Below, in pieces: positions 33,371-46,131 of a stretch of 64,000 bases of DNA. The translations under genes were made by a program, and so were the position numbers. Where the stretch lies: positions 35,670,970 through 35,734,969 of the forward strand of contig NC_054536.1 of NCBI RefSeq assembly GCF_017654505.1. The letters are read 5' to 3'. The stretch comes from Polyodon spathula (taxonomy: Eukaryota > Chordata > Actinopteri > Acipenseriformes > Polyodontidae). The notes beneath the pieces are model-generated. The model saw only the letters and a program-made list of their open reading frames with translations. It was not told where the DNA came from and did not search any database. Position 1 is the first letter of the stretch. Every line of letters starts with the position of its first letter.

Positions 33371-34641
33371 GTTACACTTTCAAATTCTAAGTTACAAGCT
33401 TACCAGCACGATTAATCAAGAAAACCAACAATTTTTTTTTTTTTTTTTTAAACTTCAAATATTACAAATAGTTCCTAGTTATAAAAAAAAATATTCATGT
33501 TAGTTCAACTCAGAGCTAGTCATCCGGACGGCTGTTGTTAAAATAGAGCTGCAGCATTCCAGCTACAATTGGTCTGACTTTGGAATGGCACCACCTTCCT
33601 AATGTGTTCTCGCTGGTTGATCCACTTTGTACAGAGGAATGTCGGCTTTTACACACATTGACAAAATCTGAAACTGTTTCACGCTGTTCTTTGGCAGTTG
33701 TAAGACACCAAAATTATTCAAACACAGTGGTCCGTTTCCGTGTTTGACGGCCCTGCTGTTTCAGCCTCATCTTGTTTATGTTTCCTTGCATTTAATTTAT
33801 GTTTAGCGCTTCCCATGTGTTCTACAGTGGTGTGCCTACATGTGTAATCTACAGCCTTGCTTCATGAAGTACAGAACAGCACATTACCATCAATGTGAAA
33901 TTTGTGCTTGCCAAACTCGTTGACTCGATCTTTAGGGTTGATTTTTACTGTTTTCAGCATCTTTGAACTGCTCTGAATACTAATGTAAACTGAAATTGAA
34001 TAATGGAAGCAGTTTTATTAGATGGGTATGTTTACATAAATTTAAAGCAAAGTTGCCTGTGTTAATGTATTTTACATGTACTGATTTGACCCTACCCAAA
34101 TGCAAAACCAAAAAACCTCCAAAAACATAGAAAATCCATGTTTTTACGTGTTATTCCACAGCAAACCGATTCCTAGGATCCCTGGTTAGGACCAACAAAA
34201 TGAAATCATAACTACTCTTTACAATTCAGCTGAACACCTTCTGAGAAATTTGGTAAACAACAATGACTAAATACTGTGACTGTTGCATCAGAAGAATTGC
34301 CCTATAGTAGTGTTATGAATGATTGATGTGTTCTGAAATGAGTAACGTGTAGGGGTCTAATCGTGTACAGCTAGAATACCTCATTTACTTTGTTCACATG
34401 CACACAATATTACTATTTTATATTCTGCCTATACTGAGAACAAAATCCAAGTGTAACCTCATGAAGGGTTTTAGACGTGTGGTCTCTTAGCCAACAACTT
34501 CGACTAAGGTCGATTAAAAAAAAAAACACATGCAAACCAACATTTATTAAAATGTTTTCCCTGGGTCGCTTTTCCCTTTTATAAACAGCTTCTACCTCTT
34601 ATTTTTAGGGTACCAATTTCAGAACACAAATTCTAAATGTA
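33371..34641. other. Unannotated AT-rich DNA
   Basis: T-run at 33,431-33,449. Nothing else recognised. Confidence 0.5.
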
Positions 34642-34900
34642 CAGTGGCTCTCAAAAGTATTCACCGCCCTTGGACTTTTCCACAATTTATTGTGTTACAA
34701 CATGCAATCAAAATTGATTTAATTAAGAGTTTTTGCCACTGATCAACACAAAAAAAGTCCATCATGTCAATGTGAAAAATGAAATCTACAAAGTGTTCTA
34801 AATTAATTACAAATATAAAACAGAAAATAGTTATCTTTATCATAAAATCAATTATGTTTTTTCAGTTCATCCATAAATGCAACATAGTGCCTCTGCATTT
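34642..34900 (+). mobile_element. Tc1/mariner-like transposon end
   Basis: It begins after TA with CAGTGGCTCTCAAAAGTATT and continues 'caccgcccttggacttttcc', a common fish Tc1-type terminus. The opposite end is not found, so the copy is truncated. Confidence 0.75.
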
Positions 34901-34979
34901 TGCATGTTGCACGTGGAAACAATTTAGAGTTTAGTTTAGGTTGAACTGTAGAATATATGCTATTAAAATTGAACAAAAA

Positions 34980-35198
34980 ATGGTCCCATGGCATAGAGGT
35001 AAAAGCCAATGCCTTCAGCGCAGAGAGCTACAGTACATCCTCGCAGCTTAAATCAAGGCTGCTAGATGTAGGGCTGGCGGACCACCCAGTGGCAATGCAA
35101 GTAGCCACACCCTCATACCAGCAAGCCAATAGCCGCACAGGACAGTTCATACAATAAAAAATGTACAGGCAGCTTTTGCCAAAAAAAAAAAAAAAAAA
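34980..35198 (+). mobile_element. tRNA-derived SINE with A-tail
   Basis: The head ATGGCATAGAGGTAAAAGCC resembles an A box and GCTTAAATCAAGG a B box about 35 bases later. It ends in A20 at 35,179-35,198. It differs from the 8.2-kb SINE family. Confidence 0.45.
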
Positions 35199-35452
35199 AA
35201 CGCAGCATTTTCTGAACAAATAAATAGTTATTATCATGGTTAACTGCGTTGTTTCTTTCTATGGCTAATAATTAGCTTTATATATGAATCCGAAGCAAAA
35301 TTACACAACATCCTACACTTTGGCCTTGACTTCAGTTTAGTGGCCTAGGTGCCCTCTACAAATTATTGAACTGAAGTCCATTTTGGCCTTGCCCTTTTTT
35401 GCCAATTTATAGCTCTGCTACTTGCATGTTTTAAAATTCAAAACATAATGCG

Positions 35453-35487
<35 letters not shown>

Positions 35488-36515
35488 TAACTCAGGCCTT
35501 GTAACAAGGATCAAATATGTGCAGCATAAGCTCACACTGCACTAGCCAAAGACGAGCGATAAAGTCAATTTTATTTGGGGGTATAAACATAAAACTCTTG
35601 TATCAAAGAAGTCCCTCGGTTGAAACAACACGCTCGTCACTCCCCTGGGGGGTATTCTATACATAACATGAAACACAAATGTCCTTTCCTGGAAACTAGA
35701 CTCAACCTGAAGCCTTTCATTGTTTAACTCACAAGTAAGGAAGGTTTCCAAGTGTGGATAGTTAAATATTACAGTAATTGATTTGACAAATGATACTTTC
35801 TGTATCGCAATATAACTACATAACATATTATTATGACTCTACTGCAAATATGAAATGAGAATGTCAAATGGTCTCATATTATGCGTCACATCTTAAAACA
35901 AGAATGCCAGTGACAGTCATCTCCTGCCGCTGCTGTAAATTCAAAATTAGACATCAGTAACATGACAGTTGGATCACTACTGTATGTGTGTAAAAAAATA
36001 TACGTTAGACATACAGCCAGCCTGACACCAATGTGCTTCTAAATTCTGTATTCTCAGAATGTGCTACCCTTATGGTAAAAAAAATGATATATTTTCAAGT
36101 TTCACCACAATTGGCAAAGCGGTTTTCTAGATTTTAAATTGCAAGTGTGATATGCAGAGTCAGATGGGTATACTCTATATTCAGTACCCCGAGATTATGA
36201 TAGATTACATAACTTCTGCTAAACAAGGCACATAGAAAACTCTGAAGTGTGACAAATGTATGCCTGCCTCCACATGCTTGTTTAAAAGTACAGACTCAGG
36301 GCTTTTCAATGATGTATCCAGTGTGTGTATGGGGTACTCCTAGGGAACTACGATTGTCTGAAGTTAAGCCCCTCATCATGTGACAAAGTTCACAGCTTAG
36401 GTTTCATTTTGAGTCCATTGCTCTTATCAGACATCTGTTAAGGGCAAATAAATTCTAAAAAAAAAGAACAGTTACATACATAATAAATAAATAAATAAAT
36501 AAAAGCTAAACTAAG
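35199..36515. other. Unannotated AT-rich DNA
   Basis: T-run at 35,459-35,485 and an (AAAT)n tract at 36,482-36,502. No element recognised. Confidence 0.5.
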
Positions 36516-36676
36516 TCAGGGCGACCACGGCACGTACTGCGGTTTGGACACCGAGCATGCGCACATGACGCATGGCTCGTGTCTCGCAAATACCGTATTG
36601 ATATTGTAAAGTCGAAGCAGGGTAAGAATGCAAAAGAGTCGTAAATCGAAGCGTCGTAAGTCAAGGATTGCCTGTA
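36516..36676 (+). mobile_element. Mariner/Tigger-like element end, second copy
   Basis: 36,592-36,676 repeats 243-338 in the same orientation and stops at CTGTA. The GC-rich left part (CGACCACGGCACGTACTGCG) has no counterpart in the first copy. Confidence 0.5.
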
Positions 36677-37724
36677 GCTTGTTATGGACGCTATCATCCA
36701 ACCTTGTCTGGATTGAAACAATCAGCCCAAATATTGATTAGAGCAAACGTTTCTTCATTCCTGCTGCAATCTGGCTCATGGTGTGTCTCAAGCAACAAAA
36801 ATATGGCTAAACAGAAATGTTGCATTCAAGGATACACACAATTACTATACCCTTTGTGCTGATATTATACTCTGAGGGCTAAATCAAAAACTATTGAATC
36901 ATCTGTCCAGGTCTCAAGGAAACTATTTAATTATGCAGCTAATAATTTCCATAAAACAATAATTACCCAAAATATTATGCCCAGGGTTCTCGCCAGCGCT
37001 GTTCGCAGTTTAGCGCAACAGGCCGTTACGTTGTTACCTGGAAAAATGCAGCTGTATTCAGAAATAATAATAATCATGTGAAACACTGTTTATTCCTTTA
37101 TGTGAGAAATTGGTTTGCTTAAAATACTTGTTTCTCAATAGCCTTCAACGGGTTGGTTGTGACAGCATCTTCTTTAGTGTGTGTAATGTATGCAACACGG
37201 AAATGAGACTTCACTGAACTTTATTAGCACATTCCCTCCTGTTGACAGATGAAACTAGATTCTAGGTGTGCCCCCGATACACAGCTCTGTAACAACCAAC
37301 AACGTAACAACACTGCAGATCTTTATTATTATACCATAACAAGCTGGGTTAAATAAATAAATAGTTCAGATGAAGAACAGTAATGTGTATTCCAAACAGT
37401 TTTGAGTATTCAATCTTTTTTTTTTTTTTTTTTTTTTTATTTCAAGGTCTGTAGAAAGAAATCCAAAGCGCCACAACTTTACAATAATCCTTTTGTATGA
37501 CTTCAATTTCCTCACAGACAGATTTTCATATAGTATGTAGGTTTTAAAATATAAACTGTGGGACACAGTACATGTCCAGTTTTACTTGCGATAAGTGGAA
37601 AAAAAACATTTATGTTGAATATTCCTTAACTATGGAACAACAGTGACAAACAGGTTTTCCACTTATTCTTGCAAGCACACGTGTGATCAAGTGAAAGGTA
37701 CATCTATTAATGGTGCAACAACTA

Positions 37725-37848
<124 letters not shown>

Positions 37849-38033
37849 ATATCAAAAGAACAACAGCAAAACTCTGCAATCACTTGATCACAGTAAAGTG
37901 TATTAGAATATTTAAAATGTGAGATGATGCATGTTATTAGTATAGCTTTTTTTTTAGTAATCAATAAGTAGAATATATTATTTTGCCTACAAATAATACA
38001 ATACAAGTCACATGCAGAAACTACTACAGTCAA

Positions 38034-38115
38034 CCCTCTTTATACCACCAGGTAAGGGCCATGGGCAAAAATGGGCAATGGGCAATAAGCGAGGATGCCG
38101 TTATAGTGAGGGTCC
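38034..38115 (+). mobile_element. pogo/Tigger-like terminal fragment
   Basis: CAGTCAACCCTCTTTATACC after TA is a Tigger-like end. GCCGTTATAGTGAGGGT follows at about 38,098, so two terminus-like sequences face each other with only ~50 bases between them. Confidence 0.5.
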
Positions 38116-39118
38116 AGAAACATATACACACACACAACTATGTTTGCAATAAATTCTAACTGAAAAAAAAAAAAAAAAAAAAAAAAAAAAACAATTACAG
38201 TATCTCCAGGCCAATTTAATAAAACATTAATCTTTTTTTAAAGTACAGTACCAGTTCTTAACACAATAGAGGTCTACGGATGACGTTTTATCATCTTTCC
38301 CCATCTGCAGGAAATATACGTGGTTACTTTTGAGGAACAGCTTATACTTAAAAACAATACAAATAAAAACTAAACACTAATTTAGTGTTAAATCACCCAA
38401 ACAACAGTTCCATAAAAACCAAAAACCGTACCTTTTTTTTTTTTTTTTACTGTACTGGTCATTTGAACTTCACTGTCTGTGGCATGACTGTAAGCCTGCT
38501 AAATACTATCCCCGACTGAACGACTCCATCTGTTTATTTTACAAAGTAATTAAAGCTCAATAGCATTCTTTTTTAAGCAGTTAAAAAAACGTTGAATATG
38601 TACAGGCAAACACTTTTTTAAACAAACATAAAAAAACTACTTACAAAACTGCAGCTTAGTTTAAGTGAGCCTTCATTTGTGCAAAACTTGCACGTAAACA
38701 AGCAAATAAAAAAGTTACTTATTTTGGACTGCGTCAAGCAGAATACTTTGTCATGACAAGCCACTTAGTAAAATGACTATCCACCAACATAGGAAATACG
38801 CAGCTTGTGTCTTTTTTTTTTAGAACACGTACCAACTAAAATTGGTACAAGTAGTTATTTTTGTGCTCCGATTGGTCCAAACGTGTATGTGTAGCGAATA
38901 TTTGAAACGTGTACAACACAATGTTTTTTGACCCAGGTGGCCTTCCATAAAATATTATATATGCCGACAACTACTTCCACAAAGCGTAAGCATGTGCATG
39001 ACTTGTCCTGCCTTGCCTGCAGTAGGTTGCAAGGATCTCCGTTTCTTTCACCCTGTCACCGCCCCCCGCTCCTCCCTCCACCATGCTGTGAAAAATTCCT
39101 AGTGAGAACCCTGATGCC

Positions 39119-42020
39119 TTCTCTTTGAATTCCACAAAAGTGGTTTCCTGTGCGTTTTGAACATGAATGAAGGCCAATTTTGTCATAAACTGTACTACAA
39201 TATTTAATCCACAAAGGAATAACACAAAAAAAAAGACACTCACTCCCCTTGCCTCTGCCAGAGAGTAACTGGTCAATGAATTTCAGAGGCACAATGTTTT
39301 GCCAAGAAACTCAACATTCAATCGCACATCTCAAACAGTAGCAATCACTGAAGTCTCAGGAGCCATTGTGAAATAAGGACTACTACCAACAGCCAGTGGT
39401 TAACCCTGCAGAGCTCTGAGACATCCACATAAATTTCCAAGTCCATACCATGACATCCCAATGAACTGCACCCAACATGCATTCCAGTGGCATGCATCAA
39501 ACAACAGTTTTCCATGCAAATGCAGACAGCTCTTGTCATTTTATGAAATGCAGTCAGTCCTAAATCTGATTGAGCGTCTTCTGTTATCATGTTTTTATTT
39601 GTACTCATCATTAGGGTTTGAATTTACCTGTTCAGTAGGATACAGTACATGTAATGACTTTTTAACTGAACTAGCAATGCAAAAGATAGTTTAGCACAGT
39701 AAATTAGCCTGCTTGTTTGGTTTATTAAAAAAAAAAAAAAAATCACAGGAATTACCCTTTGATTGATTTAATTCATTACCATGCGGTATATGAATGTCAG
39801 TTCTCCATTCTCAACCAAAACCTTAATTTCACATTAGTTCCAAGACAAATAATTACCTTCCTGCAGTGAATGTAAATATACTGTAGGAAACAAAAGAATA
39901 CTTGTAGCCACCATCCAAAATCAATTCTCTCACAGTTCTGTAGGCTATTGTTTGAAAAAGCAATATTAAAAAGCCATCAAAATGACTATACTCTTGATCT
40001 TTTTTGTCAATCCCATGTGGTTTATGATAAACTTCAAAATGGCAGTAAAACCTCCTTAGAAATTAGTTGGAAAGACATGTCTTCATCGGTACTGCTAGTT
40101 GTGTACATTAGGTAACCTAAGGTTTCTCCGATTTCCATTCTGACCCTCATGTCAGAAATGATGATTGTGTGACTGAAGATTAGTTAACAGATTTAATTTT
40201 ATTTTAACAAGTTAATGTACTTCAGGGACTTGTATGACTGGGATGTTTAACAGAATACAGAACACAATAAAACGTCATTTGGCATTAGCAGGAATGAATG
40301 GTTGGCAAACACAGGTCAAGTTACAAAATTGTAAATAATCGCACAATACTTCATAAAACATAAACGGCAATGGGGAACAAAATATTTTGTTGTTGTTCTG
40401 TGATATCGTTTTTTGACTGCCACTGCCAACTTTACACATCATCATACCGACTATACACCAACACAACTTTAAAATAATCAACTAGCAATCACAGTCGGCA
40501 ACAGATATAGATACATTAACAAAGAGCTTCCTTGAAAATGTTAAGCAGTATGGCATACTATATATAGGAAGCAGTATAATATATATAAGTATATTATATA
40601 TATATATCCGTATAATGTAATTGTTCTCGAAGGAAGCAGTATGATAAACTAAAAAATTTCTCATAATATATATATATATTAATATCTCATAAACCTTACA
40701 CAAGCAAACCCATTGTTTTTGGTAACTGACGTGTACAAAATGTCCTTAACACAAGTCGGCAAGATATCATTTTAACTACGTCACTTTAAAAGACCAATAG
40801 CACTGATTATTCTTCAATAGTAACCAGCACGATATATATTATCCTTATCATAAACAGTAGAACATTCTCAACCAACTCAAAATGTAGACGAGTCACTAAC
40901 TGGATATAGAATAATTTCTATTGATCAAAGATAACAACAACAAAAACATTTAAATAAAGGAAATCGAGAACCATCACAGAAATAAATTAACAGGTTTTGA
41001 AGCTCTGACCCACTCCCATAAAACATTAAAAACACTTCTGTTGATCACTTGCCTTGCTTAAATCCCGACATGGTTGAGCTGTCATCTTTAACCTCTCACA
41101 TTCAAAGACTCTTGGCTGCGGTGGGTTTATTTTTGCCAACTTGAAAAATGTTACTTTTTCCACCAGCGATTTAAATTCAGGGGAAAAAAAAACCTATTTC
41201 TGTAAATCGAATAATCCACGTTCTCTATTTACACGTCCTGTAAATCCCAAGGTATGTCATATAGTGTGTGTTCATTCCCATTGTAATGGCGCCACGATTT
41301 AAAAAAAAAAAAAACACTAACACCCATGCCTATCCAGTTGACAACGCAATCCAGTTGAATCATTCCAGATAACTCTTCCAAATTGGTGGGGACAGGACGA
41401 CGTTTGCTTTCTAGTGATCTCATCTCAGTGTGTTTGTAACATCCAAAACTGGTAGTAAAAAGCCACCGTGGTTACAAAAATGTTTTAGAATAAATACAAT
41501 ATGTCAATACACTTTATAATTCTTCAGCATCTTCATGTTCTGGCAATTTCAGAACAATAATTCATCATAATGAAATCTTGAAAGCCAAGTAATCCATGTC
41601 TGATAATCCAATCCAGTTTTTTGCTTGTTTTTTGACAAATCCACTTACCTTATTTTACTAGTATATTCAAGACACATTCTCTCCATCGTAAGACACGTTA
41701 CTAAATACACGCACATGTTGTAATGTGTTCCATACATCCCACTGAAGTACAATATCTAGTTTTGATAACTGCAACTATATATTTCACTATAGGCATGCTT
41801 CCATAAACCTATGGAAATGTGCTCCCACTTTACTTTTATGAACGATATACGTGTTTGCGCCGCATAACTTAAAAAGTGCTGAAGCAACAACAAAAAGCAA
41901 CAACCATTAAAACAGAACATTTTAGAGAAACTGTTTAGCTGTACATTTTTAGGAAACCCATGACTGGATGAGTTACTAACAGGTAGGTCTTCTATTATTT
42001 CATCTGCTGTTTCAGCACAT
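39119..42020. other. Unannotated DNA, probable CDYL intron 1
   Basis: No repeat family or exon recognised. (TA)-rich patches at 40,570-40,685. The intron assignment rests on the exon at 42,321-42,344. Confidence 0.4.
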
Positions 42021-42320
42021 TAAATAAAAACCACATTGTCTTTAACACACCTGATTCACTTATTTCGGGAACTCAGTCAGAACAGAAGCAATCGCCTCCC
42101 CAAAAGTGTCCAGTTTATAAACAAACCCCACTTACCACACTATAGTAAAGTCAGCCCCTTACTCTGTGTAGTCTACCCCCAGTCAAAGTGTGGCAGGCCA
42201 ATCGCAACACTTCGCCGTCTCCTTTAAGATATATTTCCGTCCACCGATCTGGGAGGACCGCCGTTTAAAACACTAGGGGCCTCAAAGGGCGAAAGTATCG
42301 CTATTAAATGGTTACGGTAC

Positions 42321-42344
42321 CTCATACAGCTCCTCCGAAGCCAT
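42321..42344 (-). CDS. CDYL: First coding exon of CDYL-like chromodomain protein (partial gene)
   Basis: On the minus strand ATG (42,344-42,342) sits in ACCATGG context. An in-frame TAA lies four codons upstream, so this is the true start of any frame here. Eight codons read MASEELYE and end GAG|GTACCG, a usable splice donor at 42,320. From memory CDYL begins MASEELYEVERIVDKR, with the chromodomain starting in the next exon; the paralogue CDYL2 begins MASGDLYEVE and fits less well. CDYL is a nuclear corepressor that reads methylated H3 and has a crotonyl-CoA hydratase-like C-terminus. Neither the chromodomain nor the hydratase exons were seen in the window, so they would lie left of position 1 or be unrecognised. 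Eight residues is short evidence, so the name is provisional. Confidence 0.55.
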
Positions 42345-42422
42345 GGTCTGTGTTTATTTGCCGATGTTTTGTAAGGTTGTAGACACTTTTTCTTGCAGTT
42401 GTTGTATCTGTATGGCCTCTCC

Positions 42423-42426
<4 letters not shown>

Positions 42427-42467
<41 letters not shown>

Positions 42468-42492
42468 GCTCTCTCTCTCTCTCTCTCTCTCT
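42427..42492. repeat. (CT)n microsatellite in putative 5' UTR
   Basis: About 19 CT units, AGCG, then about 12 more. On the gene strand this is (GA)n, about 80-150 bases upstream of the start codon. Confidence 0.95.
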
Positions 42493-42850
42493 ACTCTACT
42501 AGTGCTGTGTTTCAGTAAATGCCAGTAGATAGGCAGAGAGACTGCGCGCTGAGCTCAGTTGCGCTTCTCCTCTGTTGCAGGAAGTCTTAATCGAGCTCAG
42601 ATAAGAGGTAGAGTACGAGATGATCCCGAGTCTTATTGCCGTTGGGTTCCGAAGCTGTGGTCTACAGACTCGACATAAAAGGAAATTAATTGAAAACTGA
42701 AAAACGGGTGGAGAGTTTTCCAAGCCATTGGAATTGCATACGGATTAGCATATTATTAAGTGTATTCTAAAACTTCCAATGTTCCAATTCATAGTCAGCT
42801 ACTACAACCACCATTGGATGACTACTGAAATGGCGAATCTAACGCTAGCC

Positions 42851-44027
42851 AATGAAAATCATGTTTTTTAAGAAAGCACTATCATAAATTAAACATTTTA
42901 AAGAGGGATGCTCCAGTCAAGTTTTTAATTGTTTTATCTCAAAATTTATGATAGGTATGGATAATGGTCTAAGACTCTTATGGTTGCAAAAAAACATCCA
43001 CACTAACTAAAACACCAACTTGAATGAATTCATGAACTTTAAATAATAAGTGGTCAAGGCTATTTAGACTTAAAAAGTCAAGCATTTCATCAAATTAAGC
43101 TCACACTGTGCAGAGTTGTGTAATGGATAAGTGCTGCCTGTTGCGTGTGGCATTACCTTAAAATGTTTCCAACAATTCAGTTGTCTAGTCCTTATTTATA
43201 ATTATATGTCACTGGTTAGAAATCCAGCAAGATGAAAGGCATACATCTTTAGTCTCTGATGACCTTCCTGAGATCTCATCAACTGTATAAAGAATATCCC
43301 CAGACAAAACAAAGAAACAAATATCATTTTAAGATGCACCTTTTCTTCAGTGAAACAAAGCATTAAAATAACATCACAAAATAAATACAGTGAATATTAC
43401 ATATCTGCATTGACATATAATTATAGAAATACCCTACACATCAGGAATTACTGTACTAGAGCTGAGATTATGTACCAGTTTGGTCAACTGCCCTCGCCTT
43501 CTGGATCACTAGTGCTCGTACAAAAAGGAAGAATCATGTAGCTTGCATTGTTCTTGTTTAGTGGTTGAGCACAGAGGTATGGCGTCGATCCAGCATCGGT
43601 ATTAGTTATGTATGTATAGCACATTATGTATTTTTATGTATTTCAAACCTAAAAAATACCCTGCAGAATTACAAAGAGTATTGGTTCAACCATGTTGTAC
43701 CTTACATAGAAATTTGAACTTTTGTTTAAATTATCTTATGTTCCATTTACACCAAATTCCACTACTTAACAAGGTCAAACTTCTTTTCTTACCATGCTAT
43801 GTTTTGTCTGTCATTTTTTGTTTCAGTCGTTACATTTCAGTAAGGGTAATATAAAAATGAACTTTTTACTAGCAAACTTTTATAAGCAAACCTTTCTTGT
43901 ACTGATATATTTATATACATTTCTCCTGGTAAGGAGTTCTGGATCTGCTCTTCACTTGCAGTTGCTTGACATAGACATACGTACTGTAGGCTAGATCAGC
44001 CAAAGTGTGTTTATATTAGTAAATGCC
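42851..44027. other. Unannotated DNA upstream of putative CDYL
   Basis: No recognised element or exon. Confidence 0.5.
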
Positions 44028-44042
44028 AGCGCCAACTAGTGC
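44028..44042 (-). promoter_or_regulatory. CTCF-like motif
   Basis: Read on the minus strand: GCACTAGTTGGCGCT, against the known CTCF core CCA(C/G)(C/T)AG(G/A)(G/T)GGC(G/A)(C/G). Two positions differ. Confidence 0.45.
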
Positions 44043-44061
44043 ACATTACTGTATTGCCAGA

Positions 44062-44078
44062 TCACTAGATGGCAGCAG
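44062..44078 (+). promoter_or_regulatory. CTCF-like motif, opposite orientation
   Basis: TCACTAGATGGCAGCAG matches the CTCF core closely (one deviation at the first C). It lies about 20 bases from the minus-strand motif. Confidence 0.55.
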
Positions 44079-44079
44079 T

Positions 44080-45377
44080 TACTAAAATAAAGATACTTGG
44101 GCGGATCTAGTCTAGGTTATATAATATAGGGCAGGGGCTCATTGAGAAAAAAGGGCACTTTTCAAGCATCACATGACTGAGAAAAGGGGCACTTTTGTGG
44201 CATAAGGGCAGGGAACCAGGGACTATAAACAGGGATGAAATTCTCAACAAAAGGGTTTATATGCACAGCTGGGTGTAAACATTAAAAAATGGAGGCAATG
44301 TGAGTGCCAATGAATAAATAATTTTAAAATGTATAAATATTGGTACACAATACATTTATATATACAAAATAAGCCTTAAAAAAACCTCATCAATTATAAC
44401 CAATTCACCATGAACAAGGAAGCTGAAAATACTGAAAGCTGTATCCTCTGTAATATAACACTTAAGTTAAACCTTCAAATGACAAGCATTAAGTAATATT
44501 ACACTATGTGGTAACTGCTGTAGAGAGGGTTTTGTTTCAAGATATCCTGACAAAGGGATGATGATATAAAAAATGATATAAAAAAAAAAAAACAACTGTG
44601 CTATGAAAAAATGATACAGAAAGGTCTAAGTCAAACAATGCACAACAGGGGCTAAAATACCCTTCAATTTTTTTTTATGTAACGGGCACTACTACTACTA
44701 GTGATGTACAGTACGTGGCCATTTTAATCTCCATAGCATTCTCTGAAATCATCCCCATACTTTCCATACCCTGGATACTCAGCTACAACAGGACATGGCC
44801 TGGCCTGACCTGAATTAGAACATATATCGCTGTTTCTTTTATTTATTTTGTACTTATTATTTACCGTATAATAGTATCTTCAGTGTGCTTGTGTTGACTG
44901 CTCGTGTCGTACTGCTCTTCATACTTTTTCTAACCCAGTCCGCAATCACTTTCTGCCATTCATCAGTATTTATCTTCTCAGGTCATTCAAATGTACAGTT
45001 TTCAGTCTCATCTTCACTGTTCAAAACTAACCAAGTGTTAGTAATTTTGTTAAAACTATTTTCAATGAAATGTTCATTTTCGTTTATGCTTTAAATTATT
45101 CCAATTTGTTTTTCAAGCTTGTGACGGAGAAGTTATTGCAAATAAAGTCTTCGTTAATTTGAAATCGTTATCATTTGTATATCACTGACAATAATTGATA
45201 GACAAAGACTGTCAACATTATTTATTTATTTAACTATGTATGTAGGCTGGTTCACGGGCTTCTTACAAGTGTAATTTATTTTATTTTTTTTAGTTACTTT
45301 TAAAAAATTTGATTAGGTTGGTAAAAGTAACAAAAGTTTTAACGGTACATATAAACTATTCAAGGTGTACGTTCCGT
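44080..45377. other. Unannotated AT-rich DNA
   Basis: No element boundaries recognised. Confidence 0.5.
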
Positions 45378-45509
<132 letters not shown>

Positions 45510-45589
45510 ATGACCTGGTTTCTCTGGTAATTGATTGACATTATTTCTCTGGTAACTGAAAATGTCAAAACTCGACAATTATAATTATA

Positions 45590-45609
45590 ATTATTATTAT
45601 TATATTATA

Positions 45610-45643
<34 letters not shown>

Positions 45644-45645
45644 TT
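45590..45645. repeat. (ATT)n microsatellite
   Basis: Interrupted ATT/TTA units. Confidence 0.9.
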
Positions 45646-45854
45646 TTGTTGCAACTTTTACACCTAATGAGGACTCCAACGTTGTGTCTCAGGCCAGAAA
45701 TACCGTGTTTGATTGTTTGTGGTAAGTGTTAAATATTTGTAATAAATTAGGTTAATTCGGCCCATACCAACAATTTATTTTTTATTTAATTATTTATTTT
45801 TTTAAATCAGCAAATGTTTCAAAAACAGTACAAAAAAAACCTAGACATTGTTAG

Positions 45855-46131
45855 TTGACAAAGTGTATTCATTGCTGGAGCTCGTTTCTATATTGCGAGA
45901 TTTAAATACGATAACCCTTACAAAAGTTTATAGTTTGCTGCAAGCTTCTACCTAATGTGCCGCAAGATTGCAGCAAACTAAACAATTAACCACAAAATGT
46001 CGCCAGAGGTTTACAGTCATTTGCCAATAGTGGCTAACTTTAAAGTAAACCTCTGGCAACCAACAGATTGATTGCCGCTAATGAAGATTGCCAGAAAAAT
46101 TTATTGCCATTAGTGGCAAACACTTTGTCAA
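45855..46131. mobile_element. Foldback MITE with three internal hairpins
   Basis: The terminal inverted repeats TTGACAAAGTGT (45,855-45,866) and ACACTTTGTCAA (46,120-46,131) are perfect over 12 bases. Inside are three successive hairpins: TAGTTTGCTGC with GCAGCAAACTA (45,931-45,980), GCCAGAGGTTTAC with GTAAACCTCTGGC (46,002-46,057), and TTGCCGCTAATG with CATTAGTGGCAA (46,071-46,119, one mismatch). The motif TTGCCAnTAGTGGC recurs. No coding capacity and no clear target duplication. Confidence 0.7.

Larger units (their letters stand above)
42190..42850 (-). promoter_or_regulatory. CDYL: Putative CDYL promoter and 5' UTR
   Basis: Around the putative first exon the DNA is less AT-rich and has CpG-containing words (GCGCGC-type at 42,543). 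Read on the minus strand, CCAATGG occurs at about 42,722-42,728 and 42,810-42,817. A plus-strand CCAAT lies at about 42,198. A (GA)n tract falls in the inferred 5' UTR. No TATA box is obvious. The transcription start is not determined. Confidence 0.4.
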
